A DNA stretch of 64,000 bases from Onchocerca volvulus (GCA_000499405.2 HG738137.1:18622581-18686580); one strand, 5' to 3'; shown: positions 24,736 through 38,806, numbered from the stretch's first letter. Notes: generated by a model not told the origin, from the sequence alone. Made by a program: numbers and translations.

Positions 24736-27700
24736 TTAATAAATCTGCTGGAGAGATTTATCTCCTGTTAGAAAATGACTTCTTATTGCGAGTTCGGCTA
24801 CTGAACAATCTAAAAAAATTCGTTTTTGCTTGACGATGCAAGCCATATTGATACATTTGTTATAATCGATGTTGACTGATCGTAAAGCTGCAAGAAAAAA
24901 AAAGAAAAAAATGAATATTTACTGAAATTGGCGCAAACTTTTTAACAGTTCAGACTAATGGTACTGAGAGAGCCATGATATTTTTCAAGATAATAGTATG
25001 GAAAAGCAAAAAGAATAAAAAAATATAATTTAAGGCACATTCCCATGTCATACTTCGGCTTGAAGCTTGAAGTGACATACAAACATTAATAAAATATCTG
25101 CTAGGAAATGGAACGGCAACCAACATCTCAATCTCACACTGTGCTGTAAAATTTACAGAAAATGATAGTATTCGGCATATCACTAAAAATTCTCTATCAT
25201 TCCAACCTAATAATTTATATTTTAATACAATTAATTTATATTTTTATGCAATTGAAGATTTATTTTTTATAGGCTTTAATTAAAGTTGAAAGAAAACAAT
25301 AGACACTATAAATGTATTGCTAGTTTGAAATTTGCAACTTACATAAACAATTACGGCACTTATTATTGAGCTGCGCAAGAAGACGCCTTTCCCGGTGATA
25401 ATCACACATTGCAAGTAAAAGAGATTTCGGATCAGTGATGCATTCTCTGCACCACAATTGTGCACCTAATGCTTTACAACTGAAATTGGATTTCCTTATT
25501 AAAAAAAGAAATATTATAAATACAGATAACAAATTAATCAAACGAATCTAAGTGATTAAACTGGAGTAAATGAGGAATTTTTCTTAAAAAATGCAATAAA
25601 TTAATACATTTACTCTTTCAACTGCTGTTTATCGGTATTAAGAGGGATGATCTCGATATGAACATTCTCCTCTCTATTCAGATAGAAATTTGGAAAATCA
25701 GGAAAAATTTCGTTAGCAAACAAAAAATTATAAAAAAAAAACGGACCTGTAGCAACCAACAGTTGTAGGACAACGCCATTCAATTTTTAATGGGACCAAG
25801 TCAAGAGCTCGATGCAGTGAAGGTAACACTTGACGTCTTACGTAATATTCGAAATTGATTTTTAGACGGCGATCGAGAATGAACTCTTCAGGTTCACGAA
25901 CACATGAGATCAAAGTGCTGTTTGGTTCACCGGAAACAATTATATATGGAACTCGTTCACCAACTTCTGGTTCATAACGTTGACATATAGCTTTTCTTTT
26001 CCTTAAAAAAATTTAGAAATGTTAAACATCACCTAAAAATCACAATTTACAAATCATGCAATTCTTACTCGGCTATCAACTTCGACGCCACAATCGCAGA
26101 TTCTGCATATGATTTACGATATTCACGGCTAAAGATGAAGTCAGATAACGGGAGCAACGAAAGATTAGAAAGTTGCATATCCAGATAACGTACCATCCGA
26201 TTCATATCATTAGCAAAAAGTAAATGCAAAGCTTTTTCCAAAATCTGAAACAGATAACAGATCCATAGTATGATTGCAGATAAAAAAAAGCTGGAAATTA
26301 GCGGTGAAAAAAAAAATGAAAATAGACATATATACTGAACATTACAAATGGTTGTTTATTTACTTAATTATCCGATTCACTTATCATCGGCATTGTTGTC
26401 AAGATTAACTTAAATTGGAAAGCAAAAAATTTTTCACTTCTTTTGAAGAAAAAAAAAAAAACGATTTAACCTTTGAAACAAGTGGACAAGTATCTCTCCG
26501 CACTGTTTCAATCCCTTTGGCATCAAAAATACCTTCCACATCATTAATACTTTCATAACTCATTCCTACGTATCGTTTTTTCGATTCCAAAATGAGTGGA
26601 TGCATGATTTTTTCCAGTTTTAGCTTTACTGGATTCGGATTTATTCTGGTCACATCATCAGCAATCCTTTTACCAATATCAAAGGCTTCAGCTCGGGTTG
26701 CTCCTTAAAAATAAACATAGAAATCAATTGGCACATTTATGCAGTACGTTTCCTTAATATGTCACTATATCCATTATTAAAATATTTTATACCGCCCAAT
26801 TATCTGGAACCTGTTACTATAATTTTTAAAGCAAAATAAAAACAAACCTGGACAAACTACAAACATACTGTCAGTATCGCCATAGATTACTCGTGAATTT
26901 CCATAAGCTCCTTCGTCAACCAATTTAATAGCTTGCTCTAAAGTTTCTCTTCCCTAAAATATTATAACTGATCAAACGATCAGAAATATTCCGTTCATTT
27001 TCTTTTTTTTTTTTAGTGTATATATATCTATTGTCTCGCAACGGGATTTAAATCTAACTTTGCCTACAATGGCGTCAGCCACCTCAACACATGGCATGCG
27101 GCCACTAAAATTTGCTGCTGAATAACCATACGTTACATTCGCAATCAATTTCAATGCCATTTGCCGTGCCTCCAATATACGAGCCAATCGCTATAAATTA
27201 TTTATGTCAATCTGAGAGAAAATGTGTTATTAAGGAGATCGATAAAATTTGATTAAAATCTTTTTTAGGAAAGTTTTTTTTTCCCTTTATCAAATATCTA
27301 ATTTTCAACTGCTAAATTCTGATCAGATCTTCAAATCGACTTAATTTTAACAGAAATTCTTGCAATGAAACTTTCAATTGAAAGTTATATTACGTTTGTA
27401 ACATAAAAAAGATCCATAATCAGTTTCAGTGTTGCAGTTTTGCAGTAAGTGATTAATATCTCTGCTGGTTTTAAGTCTTCGACATTGTTATACGTAAAAT
27501 CTAGCAATTTTCTTCATATTCAGAGATAATAATAACTCAAATTTTGTTTTCACATACTTCTGTTCTTAGATAACTTTAATTATTATATCTCTAATAATAT
27601 TTCTTTTACATTACGAACTATGAAGAGAAAGAAAAAAAAACCACATCAACTCTTATTCAAATAAGGATTACCAAAAAATCCACAAAAGAAAATGACAAGT

Positions 27701-30700
27701 CTAACATACTCGATCTTTTTTGGATTCTTTAGCAGCTTTTTTCACCATCACTCTCGTATTCAAAATTTCTTCAAGCATCACGGGCATCAAGCCTTAAATT
27801 ATCAATAAAATATTACAAAAAAAGAATGCTATTGTAAAATTGTGAAATCAAATTAAAAATTTGGAATTAAATGCAGAAAAACCAACCTTTTCGAACAGTT
27901 CTTCGACAAAAAATGGCTCCTGTTGGCGATATATGTAATCTGTTGGTAGCAAGCATGGAAACAATATCGTCTATCTAAACAAAGTTATGAAATAGCTAAA
28001 TTATATATGAAGTAATCTAACCTTCGGAAAAATTTTTTTGAATTTTAATTTTGAATTACACTTTACCAGAATAATAATAAGTGATGTAGATAAGAATTAA
28101 GAATAATGATTTTAAAAAAGAGAAAAGAAACGGGACAATTGAAAAATAAAAGAAGGGGTAAAAAACGCTTAACGGAAAATTCTAAAGAAAATATACGGTG
28201 ATAAACAAATAAAAATTACAGCAAAGTCGATAAATGAAAAAATATCGCTTTCATGAACATAATTACCAAATGAAAAGACAGTATGCACGAACCGGACAAT
28301 TATATTCCAGACCACCAAATTCGATTATTCTATTTGCTGAACAGATATTCTCGATATGTGATACCTTCCCCAAGCATGTAGTAAAGCAGTAATTATAAGC
28401 GATAATAATGGATGGATAAAGCGACTGAAAATCGAGTACAATCACTGGATCACGATAAAAACCTGATTCTGGTTCCATTGTTAATGGTAGTGTCTCTGGT
28501 GAGCACATTCTGAAAAAATGAGTATTGGAAAAGAAAAAATGAATATTAGGGAGCGAGATACAAAAAAGGAAAGATGGACGAAATCTAGCGGCACACTAGT
28601 AAACTTCCGTAACGGATCATATGATTTCAAAACAAGACAAACTTACGCTCCTCTTTGAGCAGGAGAGATACTAGGAGCGACATATTTTTCTCGACGTGCG
28701 AGCCGCAAAAGCATTGATTCAACACGAAATTGCGAACCACGTGTTAATACTTCATTGAACTAAATTCAGAAAAGTGCAAAATATGATTGGTCGATTAAAC
28801 TACACCATGATAAGACAAATGCAAAAGAATTTGAAATTAAAAATACCTGTATACCATAAAGACGTGCCATTTCCGATGTCTTCGTGAAAAAATCCAACCG
28901 CAAAAGAATTAGAAGACTCAATTTGCAATATAGCTTCATATGCTTCAGAACCAGGATACTGCACATGTTTCAAACAATATTTAAAACAAAATCAAAAATT
29001 TCTCAATACTATCCAGAAAATAGTATTGCAAAAAACTATTAATTTCTCAAACTTACTAACAATAATGGTTAATGAGAACAATAAATGTTCTCTTCTGAAG
29101 AAATAAAAGCATGCTAGATAAATGATGTTTTAAGAAATAAGAAAGGGATTACATTAGATCTCTTTCGCCAGATAAAATCCAATCCGAGAGCGTTGGGAAA
29201 CTGTAGCGAGGAAATCTTTGCTTTAAAACGCTATTAACGACATTTGAAATTGTATAATTCCTGAAAGGAAGAAAATGCACTTTTTTTTTTTTTTTTTTAA
29301 CACTTCTATTAATATTACGTAGGTGCAAAAATAATTGCACTTTTGGACTGTGAAACTCAAATTATTAAATTAGGTCTATTTATACATCATTATTAATCCA
29401 AATAGAAACCATAATCAATTGACATATTTTGTCAATGAAAAATAATATTATTTTATCATAGAAATTATCATAAATATCATAGAAATTCGTGCTTCGGTAT
29501 TACATGAACTCTTGAAAAGTATTTTCTGCAATTAGCTGATTTTGGAGGCGTTTTCCCTGCAAAATTTGAGTAAATGATTGAAGAAGTAATCGATTGGTAA
29601 AAAATTAGATGAATTTGGCGAGTGAGGCAAAACTTTATTGCCTAGTTACATCTTGGTTGCTGATATAATCTGGCGTTGTCATGCAGAAGAGGTGCACCAT
29701 TTTCGATGAATTTCGCCGTCTGGATGTGTTGCAGTTTTTTCTTATAATGTTTTTTCTAAGATTAAGAAGGCCGTAATGGTAATAGACTAATAAAAATGGT
29801 CATTTTTTCGTGTAAGTTTAATTTCGAAAAATCCTTTAGAGCTTCCTTTCCATCCAATCACTCAGATGATCATCATCAATTGTTGTCATACACAATCTAG
29901 GTTTCGATGCAATCCGATCAAGAACTAATTTAATATGATTGCATAGAATAAGAAAATACAATACCAAAACGATAATTTTAGTTCTCGATCAATTCATTTT
30001 TCGAGCTTTTTCCACTTTCTAATTTATATAAAGTGCAAAAATAAGTGATGTCAGAAATTCAGCGTGTAGTTGTGAGAAGATCAATTTCGATGACTGCTCT
30101 CAATCGCTCACTGTCTAGCCTTGATGACCAATTGTATGTTTTTCATTTAAGACTTTTTCTACGCAAAATCTCTTGAACAACTATTAACCATATATTCGTT
30201 GGCAGTTCCTGGATTAAATGCATTATTGTAAATCAAAAAAACTTCCGCTATTTTACCATCCATTTTGAATTCAAGCAAAAAATTGTTAGCAAAAGAAATA
30301 TAAAACAATGAGCAATAAAATAACATATAATACAATGACATATAAATACTCAACTTATATTCGAGAATGTAACTTATATAACAATGGTCAAATTGAAGAA
30401 AAAGATCGCAATTACTTTAAAAAAAATCTAACAGTTTGACTGTCTAAGATCAAAAACAATTGAGAAAAATGACAACTTTCCTAAAAAAAAAAAATATACT
30501 GAATGACGTGATGGAAAAAAAGTCATGTAATGAAACGAAAAATAAGTGAATGCAAGGTGAAATACGGAAAGAAATAAACAATTTAAAATCTCTATGTTTA
30601 AATAAATTGGAAAAAGTCTAACCTTAGTGCAACTTCGTGTCGAAGAATACGCCATACATTAATAAGTATTCTACCTTTCGGAGTTGGATCTAATTCTTTT

Positions 30701-33700
30701 ATCCAACGACTTTTTTTTTGCTGTCCAGGACGATAGTAATCATTGATCTCTGTAAAAATTGAACTTATATGGAATAATAAGTTGAACTTTTCGAAATTTG
30801 TGTTGCAATCTAATGCATATTACATAGATAACACAGCATGACAGTAATTTACTCTATTGTTTACCGGTATTAAGTCGACCATACCTCTAATTACACAATA
30901 GTGGTAAAGCAGAAATTTCAAAGGATCTTTAAAGCCATCATTATACTATCTTTTCTCTCTTCTCTTTCATTCCCATTCTTTTCAACTTAATTTTCATGAT
31001 ATTTTTAATCATCCTGATTGAAAGAATCATTGTTCAGGATTTAACTTCGCTTCGTAACAACTTTGAATGTTTTGTAAAATTAAATATTAGAGTAAAAAAA
31101 TTTAGATATTAGAGAAAAAAAATTAAAGTGCCGATAGGAACGCGTGAAATTTCCGATAGCAAGTTCCTCCCAATGACAAGCGACCTTTCAGTTAGATAAC
31201 CCCAAGAATACCGCTGAGCATTATATCCAATAACTATGTCCGGATCGTATCTGCAATTTTGTGCAATTGCAAAATTTCCTAATAAAACAATTAATTACTA
31301 ATGAAGTAATCAGTTAATTTAGTAATCTAATGCTATTTGAATGAGATTCTGATACTGGTATGGTTAAAAAAAATTAAGAAAAGCCATATTCTGAAAGCAT
31401 CCGAAAGAAAATGAAAAAACGAACCTGCGAACAACACCGACAAAAGCATCAAACAGATCAATTTCAGAAGCTACGAAAGTATAAAATTCCTTTTGCTCAA
31501 TCAGCGCGTCATCCATATTCAACAAAACACCATCCACATTGTTCATTTCATCTTGCACGCAAACATCTGTTGATATTGTGTAAAATATCCCCAAAATCTT
31601 AAATATACATGAAAATATATTTCCGGAAAAATCTAGCTATACAACATTCAAAGCATTATTAAAATAAAGGCAATAAAAACAAATTCGTTCTCGCATATAA
31701 TTATATATCGTCACTTGATCGTGCTGTGGATCCGGTACCGGCATTCCACGAGATGACAATGCTAGGATCTCCATCGACATCACACAGAGATGATGAATAT
31801 CTGCTTGTTCTGCTTCATTAGTAAATGGAGTTACCGAAGGGGCAACTACAGTTTGTTCCAGCTTTTCTTCTAGATTTTTGTACTGAAATTTTACACTGAT
31901 TTCATTAATTTAACAGCATTCAGTTAAGTCAATCCCCCACTCATAATCTTCCTAAATTTTAATTTTTTTAACTGAAGATTTACGTTGATGAAGCTCTTTT
32001 CGGTGAAAGATTCGATGAAAAATTGCTCAGCAGCAGCTTCCTTTCCCGACTGAGACATACTTTCAATTGATTCCCCTTAAAAAATGCATCTATTGGAAGA
32101 AAATATTTATAATTTCAAGTTCTTTTAATGTGGAAATTTCCTTTCATAGATACATCAAATAATAGTGTTCTTGACAGCAATGTCTCAGCTCAACGAAAAT
32201 GACAAGAATCATTATATAGATAATCAGATGTTAAAGCATTATTCATCACGAATCTAAAATTATCGCAAAATTTCAAGAAAGCAAAAACACTCAAACCATT
32301 ATCTGTACTGAAGGATTGTTTAAGATCATATATTTGATTCATTTTCCTTCGAAAAGGCAATCGTTTAATAGGGCGCAGCCATAGTTCATTTTTTGAAAAC
32401 ACTGGTTTTAAGCTGCAAAATACTACATCAATAATCTTTAAAAAATAATTGTTCAAATCGTGACAAGACATAGAAAAAAAAAATTACCGAATCATAAAAA
32501 AACTAAAGTGCTACTGTAAATTTTCGTAAAAATGAAACTATTCCTGATGTATATTTATAGTAAATATACTTCGCCAATATTTTAACTCAATATTTTTTTT
32601 TTAATGCATAAGAAAAGATCACAATAGAGAACGGTTTAAATTCAAATCTCGACGGATTAAAAAAAAAAAAAAACACATACTCGTCTTGAAGAACAAACTT
32701 TTGTTGACCTTTTGGAATCCAGGTACTTTCAATATCTATCTCATAACTTTGTGCACAATTGATTGCTTCCTAAAACGCCATACAAATAAGCTACAGGAAA
32801 CTAGTGAATAATAATTTAAAATATGAATAATGATACTAATATTAGTATCATTTGAAACACCAACCTCATTTCCAGTCCAGTCGTCACTCCACTGAGAAAG
32901 TTTATTTCTTTTGCAACTGAAAATATCACATAATTGTTTCTTATGTTCAAATAATCGGATTTTAAAAGTTACTAAAACAATAAGAATGGAGAAATTTTAT
33001 AATATAGTTGCAATCCAAGAAATCAAGATCATTTTCTTTACTCTCAAAACAATTAACTGAAAAAAATATGTACCTTCCAGAGGTTTTACTAAAAGTAGAT
33101 ATTTGCGAAGAAGTTTCTGGTGGAAATGAAAGACATGAGTATTGAGATAACGTCATGGAACTTCGCAAATCTCCTCCTGAGTGGCCGGAACTAATTCTCG
33201 AAGTAGTAGGAAATCTGATATCTTCTAGATGACTTTCAAACAAATCATTGCTATTATTTGACTGTAAGAGATTTCACTATTAGTGTGAAATCTTTTCATT
33301 ACAGAAGAAAAAATAAATTTGAAGCATTTTGGAAACAAAAAAAGTCGCTCAACAGAAAATTTAAGGCAGAAATGAATAAACATTTGAACTACTTTTGAAG
33401 TGTCAAATAAACAAGAAAAATTTCTCTTAATCGATAAATAAAATTTCTACTAATCGAATTCCATGTTCATCCCTATCAAATTTTCTGTTCAATTATCCAA
33501 AGCATTATGAGAAATCAAAAATAATTTATTGAATATTACACCATTACTTAAACCATCAGAATCGATTACAAAATGCTGAAATTTGTTCATCAAGTCACAC
33601 CTGCTGACTACTTTTTTTTGAAGATTTTCCAACTTGAGGCATATTTTCAATGTCAGATGTATCTGAAGCAATTTTATCCTCGTTATCATTACCGTCACTA

Positions 33701-36700
33701 ATACTTTCATCAGAAAATCCGTCAACGAAATCTGGGTCGAAATGTTGCAGCTTGGATCGAAACGCTGAAACAAGTGAAAATCTCTGACAATAAAAAAAAA
33801 ACAATAATGCAGTAAAATAAATAGTCAGAAATTGGTATAACATTAAAACAAAAATTTTAAATTTGAGCATATACTTTCTATAAGTAACACTCAATAGTGA
33901 CCTACTAAATAGTGAAACAACAACAAATCTCACGAAATGAATATGTAGAAAGAGCAATAAAAGAATAAAGAATTCCTAGACACTTGAATTTTTAAATCTA
34001 GATGCTGAAACAAAAATATCTAGCACTTATTATTCACGAAGACTAACGTCTTCAAAGTCATGTTCAACAGGAGCATAATTAAAGCATGACATACTTTTAA
34101 AATGTTTTAGATTGCTACTTATGTCATTTGCAGACCTTACTGCCTCACAAACTGCTCCAACTTTTTCTCCCAAATCGAAATCCTGCAGTTATTTTTTCAA
34201 TTTGATTACTTCATGATACTTTCCACTAACAAATTTAAGAAATTTCTGTGATTAATGCCGAGAATTTGATAAAATGACTTCCTGAAATTCTTGTTCATTG
34301 TCTTCCATTCCTTCCATTATTTCATTCATTTCATCCTCATTTTCCAAAAATAGTTCTTCGTCAAATATACCGGTTCCTACTGTTTCAAAATCATGTTCAA
34401 CTGGAGCACTTATTTCAATTTCTTTAGTATCTATAATTAATTTAAAATATTAAAAAAATTTAATAAAATGAAATCCTGACAAAACTGAAACAATAGAAAA
34501 TGTTTCTTACTCTTTGGAATGTGGAAAGCGTCGCTCTGCGTAGTGCCAAGGGAAGCAGTAGAAACAATGCCTTTGAAAAAAGTATGTAAACGACAGAAAT
34601 AATTCTTTTCTTTTTCAGTATCCAGCGGTGTCCTTTCTTCTAAAAATTTATTGCTAATGGAAATCATACTACAATTTAATTTCTCACTTTAATTCAATAT
34701 TCTGTATCGTCAATCAGACGAGTCTTCAACTCCCTTTGGTATTTATTCTTTAATATATTAAAAACATAGAATCTGAAGTCTGCAATATTTTTTTTTATAA
34801 TGAAAAGCATATCAATTTTTCAAAACTTACTTTGTGAAGATTTGCTCGTCAATTCTTTACCTCTCTTTTGATGACGTCGCTGTTCATCTTGCCATATGTA
34901 ATTCAATCCCGGATTGTAAGATATTTCTAAACGTAAGACATGAATTTGATTTAAATATAATTCACCAATAACTCATGTGTATAATGACAAAATTGCTAAA
35001 AGAAATTACTGGATTATGAAAACTCATCAACTTCTGAAAAGATAAAAACTGATTTTATTTCTCACACAAGGAAAAAGCCTACCTGAAGCAGAATGAAGAG
35101 AAGCATTATTGATATCTGTAGCAAAAACATCGCATTCAACAGCTACAGTGGTCGAAGGTAACAAAGGAGACACCAACTCTATACTATAAACAGATATTGT
35201 AAATAAATGAAGAGGTCATTTGAATTTCCCGAAATGTCAGCAAATGACAAATTTGCGTTAATTCATGCACATTTATATCATTTTAAGAATGAAAATGAAT
35301 GGTTATACAGAAAATACGAAAAGTCAAGAGGAAAACATTCAATGTTTTCAAAGGATTTTGTGATAAGGATTTAAAAGAAATCTTTCTATCAACATTAGGT
35401 CAGATAACATCATGAACTCAAATATTTTTATATTAATACCCATCCATAAAACTAGATCATCTCACTTGTTAACGATGCTCTCGACTTTCAGATCTTGATA
35501 ATAAAAATCTGAAAAATAACTATTTCAGTTGTTCTAAAAAAGGAAAACGCTGGTATAAAGAATATTAAAAAATATTTTAAAAAAGTAAATAGATAAAGCT
35601 ATTTATCAGATAAACTCAAATCATATATATTTAAATTGTCGAAAGAGACAATTAGGAGAGTAACCAATGATACTAGAGAGATTAATTATAAAGATATGAT
35701 ATCATTTTCATCTCTGTGCATGATGCAGTTAGATACACTCTCCGATGACATTCAAAATACTAGTTTACGCAATGCTCCTTTCGTTAAAGAAAGAAACGTT
35801 GCGTAAATTATAGGACTATATGATACTAAAACAAACCATCAAAATTTCGTTGCGGAGATATACGGAATTTAACTGAACTGAAATTGACTAAATCCATGCC
35901 AAATATAGAATGATCTATGAAAAACTGTAGAATATAGGGTACATGTGATTCATACACTTGAAATATTGAATTCTTTCTTGCTTTCTTCTGCAGAGCATCT
36001 GTTATACTAAAAAAAAATCTAATAATTTTATTCTACTTATTTATTTATTTATTTTTTTTTTTGAATTATAAGCAGTTTAGCAAAATTATTAAAAATAAAT
36101 GCAAGCATGAGATATAATACAATCAACAAACTTGAAATATTATATCTTTACTATACAGTCTGCACAGTACACACTGCACAGATTGCATAATTATATAAAG
36201 CACAGAATAAAATTTCAAATTTTCAGTGAATTTTATGTAGCAAAAAACGCTAAGCCGCTAAAAAAAGACATAGAAATATTGTTCATTTTAAACCTACATT
36301 CTAAGCTGAAGCGGATTGTAACAAAGAATTTGCACAAAATTTTCATTGTTCTTGTGATAACCATACAATGATCTGAAAATTGAAAAGGATTATAATTTCT
36401 TGAGCAATAGAATTAAATTTTCTTGGCACTTAGTGATTTTTTATCTAGAAGGTCTCATTTAGATTTTGAAAAGAAGATCCATTTCACCTAGCAGTTATTG
36501 ATCTGATTTGATAGATTGCAAAATCAACATTGAATTTCTGTCGTGAATTACAGTCCAAAACGATTGCATTGATTTTACTGCGTAGCAGTGAAGCAAATTC
36601 AGGCGTAAATTGTACACCAGTTCGGATAATTATGTATGGGAATACACCATGCACATGTACGCAGCATTTTTGACCTATTAAAAACATATAATTAATTTCA

Positions 36701-37024
36701 ATAGACATTTTTAAAAAATTAGTGGAAGGAAATTGTTAGGGAATGACAAAATAAAAGAATAGAAGCTCACGAAGCATTTTCAGATAATATAGTGTTTTTA
36801 TTTAAGATGAAAATACCAATAAAAGCCCAACTTTGATTTTATTGCATTAGATTTGAAATTGAGATTTGGTAAGAAAGAAAATGACGACTAATACCAGTCT
36901 TCAAAATGCCAAACATTCGTATAATTGGTACTTTGACATTGGTACGAAGGTGAAGTTTGTTAAAACCATTTGGTTTTTCCAAATAATAATCGCATGTAAC
37001 GTTTCGTACTGAGAGACTTGTCAT
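24736..37024 (-). CDS. rev-3: DNA polymerase zeta catalytic subunit REV3
   Basis: B-family translesion polymerase. About 34 exons, from the ATG at 37024: 37024-36895, 36674-36488, 36372-36298, 36006-35837, 35508-35466, 35183-35083, 34926-34831, 34639-34511, 34430-34279, 34182-34095, 33764-33601, 33575-33540, 33261-33074, 32916-32865, 32769-32681, 32412-32297, 32075-31984, 31882-31715, 31597-31425, 31250-31132(?), 30749-30623, 29260-29153, 28958-28847, 28759-28647, 28509-28293, 27974-27887, 27792-27710, 27190-27059, 26953-26848, 26703-26471, 26244-26069, 26001-25747, 25479-25343, 24887-24736. Total about 1,468 residues, near yeast REV3 and half of human. The N-domain has GQKCCVHVHGVFPY. Polymerase motifs are DFQSLYPSI, NVTYGYSAANFSGRMPC and YGDTDSMF. 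The C-terminus holds CysA (CYSC...CREC) and the Fe-S CysB (CRNC...CINMAC). Choosing acceptor 25480 rather than 25495 restores the first CysA pair. The acidic middle is poorly conserved. The junction 31132/30749 is ambiguous. Confidence 0.95.
29315..30431 (-). mobile_element. Degenerate mariner (Hsmar1/cecropia-like) relic
   Basis: It lies in the REV3 intron between exons 30749-30623 and 29260-29153. The minus strand encodes broken pieces of mariner transposase: FKMDGKIAEV...NNAFNPGTANE near 30160-30275, then LRAVIEIDLLTTTR near 30060-30110, then IASKPRLCMTTIDDDHLSDW near 29860-29920, then LLLHDNAR (catalytic Asp region) near 29670-29695, then a C-terminal DYFF region. Stops and frameshifts separate them, so it is dead. 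The ends resemble mariner inverted repeats: GGTGCAAAAATAATTGCAC at 29322-29340 and GCAATTACTTT near 30408-30418. At about 1.1 kb it is slightly shorter than the usual 1.3 kb. Confidence 0.85.
34051..34408 (-). repeat. Internal duplication in the REV3 acidic region
   Basis: A 25-base stretch at 34384-34408 (inside exon 34430-34279, coding APVEHDFETV) recurs with two changes at 34051-34075, just past the end of exon 34182-34095. There the same frame would read APVEHDFEDV, then stop. The second copy looks like a pseudo-exon remnant or an alternative 3' extension. Confidence 0.6.
35762..35812. repeat. Small inverted repeat in REV3 intron
   Basis: TTTACGCAA...CCTTTC and GAAAG...TTGCGTAAA form a roughly 22-base-arm hairpin in the intron between exons 36006-35837 and 35508-35466. 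Function unknown. Confidence 0.6.
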
Positions 37025-38806
37025 TATTTCCAATCGTTTCGTTTAGTACCATATAATTTCTTCATACTGTAGCAAAATTATGAAATTTGAAAGGAACGAT
37101 TGAAATCACTACGTCTACATGTTATGCTCAAAATAACAAATGCCGTACTCATATTTCCCATTGAAAAAAAATCTGAATAAATTCAAATTCCATTTAAAAT
37201 GAATTGTAAATTTCAAGTTGAAAACATTTATGAAACCTCTATCATACCTCATATGTAATGACTGTTATCCACTACTATATCAGAACAAACCGCAAAGATA
37301 GTCGGGAAAAGTTTTCAGAAAACTTAGGAACTATTAATAGAAATCAAAAATTAAGTTACGAACACAAGCATATAATTTTGCCGAATACTATAAAAAACGT
37401 GAAAATTAATTTAAACATTTTAGTTCAATCCGCATTTTGGTACTTCCGTGTTCCATGCTTCATTGTTCTATTTTTGGGACTTCGTCTTCCTCGTCTGCAT
37501 ATTTCATTTTCAGTCTCTTTTCATACCAATCAATAATATAGTAATTAGCAGTGGACCGGAAAAAACATCACAACAGAGGACAAAATACTTATTTATTTTT
37601 AAATTTAAATGCCAGAGTCTTTTTAATGATGCAACTAACGTTTTTCAGAGTCTTTAAAATTCCAGAAATCATATGAATTTATCAATTATCTCAACATAAT
37701 ATACATTATACGATTAATCAATCACTCTAACACTAAATTTTAAGCCCAACAAACTGCACAAAAATGAATCGAACAGAAATAATTAAACATACATTCATAG
37801 CTAAGTTACTAAGCAGCTTCAGCACTAGATACTATACGCAATTTATTTATTCTAAATCGACACAAAAAAAAAGAGAGGTAGCACGTATCAGTGAAATAAC
37901 TAATGAAATAACCTACATGACGAAACCGAAAAATTTCGAAAAAATACGTGCTCCTACGATGACATCAAACAATTTATATTATTACAGCAGCGGTTTCAAA
38001 AGTGATCGAAGGAAGTCTATTGTTTCAGGAATTTTCGATGAGAGAAATTAGTCATGTCTAAAATTCTACGATGAAAATGCATACAAACAACATGTTTACT
38101 GTTTAGAAATACAAATTTCCAATAAAAAAACGGCTATAGTATTTGAACAAAATTCGAGACTATTTAAACTTCAAAAGATTGGTGTTAGCTTCCATCTTAA
38201 ACCGTTTGTTAAAAATTTTAACATGACACGCGATTTTCGAAATGTTATTTTCTCGCTTCTTATTATTAAGTCTTTGAGTGATTATGCATAACTTTTCGTT
38301 CATAAGTTCAAAAAATTGTTTTAAAGATAGCTACATTATGAATGCAAACATAGAATGGAAGATTGGACTGAGCAGAAAAAAATGAATAAGTAAAAGATGC
38401 TTTAAAAAGGTTAATAAATAAATAAATAAAAAGAAAAGCTTATGGCAGTTAGCTTCAACAACTGAAAATACTGCACATATGAAGAAAAAAAGGAAAATGA
38501 ATCTGTCTTATCTGAAATTAACTTTCGTGAGTCGCAAGATTTTTATATGCCATACTTTATAAAAGAATGGATTTTAAATAATTCCATTTCACTGCTCGCG
38601 AATTAAAGTCGGTTAGTAATTCTTTTTTTTTCTCCAACAGCAGAATTTTGCGGAACAGCTATTTTTACAACTCTTTCCTTCTATTAGACAATAAAATCAA
38701 GAAATAAGAATAACTGATATGTCATAATAAAGCTAAAGCTCAAAAATGATTTAAATGATGAATTTGATTATTCTGATAACTGATTATGTTTAAGAGGGAA
38801 CAATAC
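37025..38806. other. Intergenic region between REV3 and ASAP
   Basis: It contains the probable REV3 promoter and the ASAP 3' region. A plus-strand open frame at 37764-38051 is listed separately; a second, at 37258-37536, has no support. Confidence 0.45.
37764..38051 (+). CDS. Possible small single-exon gene, 95 aa
   Basis: An ATG frame of 95 codons on the opposite strand to its neighbours. TAAATTTTAAG about 20 bases upstream could be a trans-splice acceptor, and AATAAA follows near 38119, about 70 bases after the stop. The N-terminus (MNRTEIIKHTFIAKLLSSFS) is basic and hydroxylated like a mitochondrial presequence. The rest is basic and polar with no motif I know. It could equally be a chance frame in AT-rich DNA. 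Confidence 0.3.
   Translation: MNRTEIIKHTFIAKLLSSFSTRYYTQFIYSKSTQKKREVARISEITNEITYMTKPKNFEKIRAPTMTSNNLYYYSSGFKSDRRKSIVSGIFDERN

Noticed and set aside
25280..25340. Alternative end of REV3 just after exon 25479-25343
   Set aside because: It would need an intron of about 37 bases and would lose the CINMAC half of the Fe-S cluster motif, which the 24887-24736 exon supplies in phase.
25480..25494. Longer version of the REV3 CysA exon (acceptor at 25495)
   Set aside because: In frame, but it replaces the first CxxC pair; the acceptor at 25480 restores CYSC and is preferred.
36132..36371. 79-codon plus-strand open frame
   Set aside because: It is antisense to the REV3 exon at 36372-36298, which encodes the conserved YGYH block.
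37258..37536. 92-codon plus-strand open frame upstream of REV3
   Set aside because: No acceptor or poly(A) context, and no motif; likely chance.
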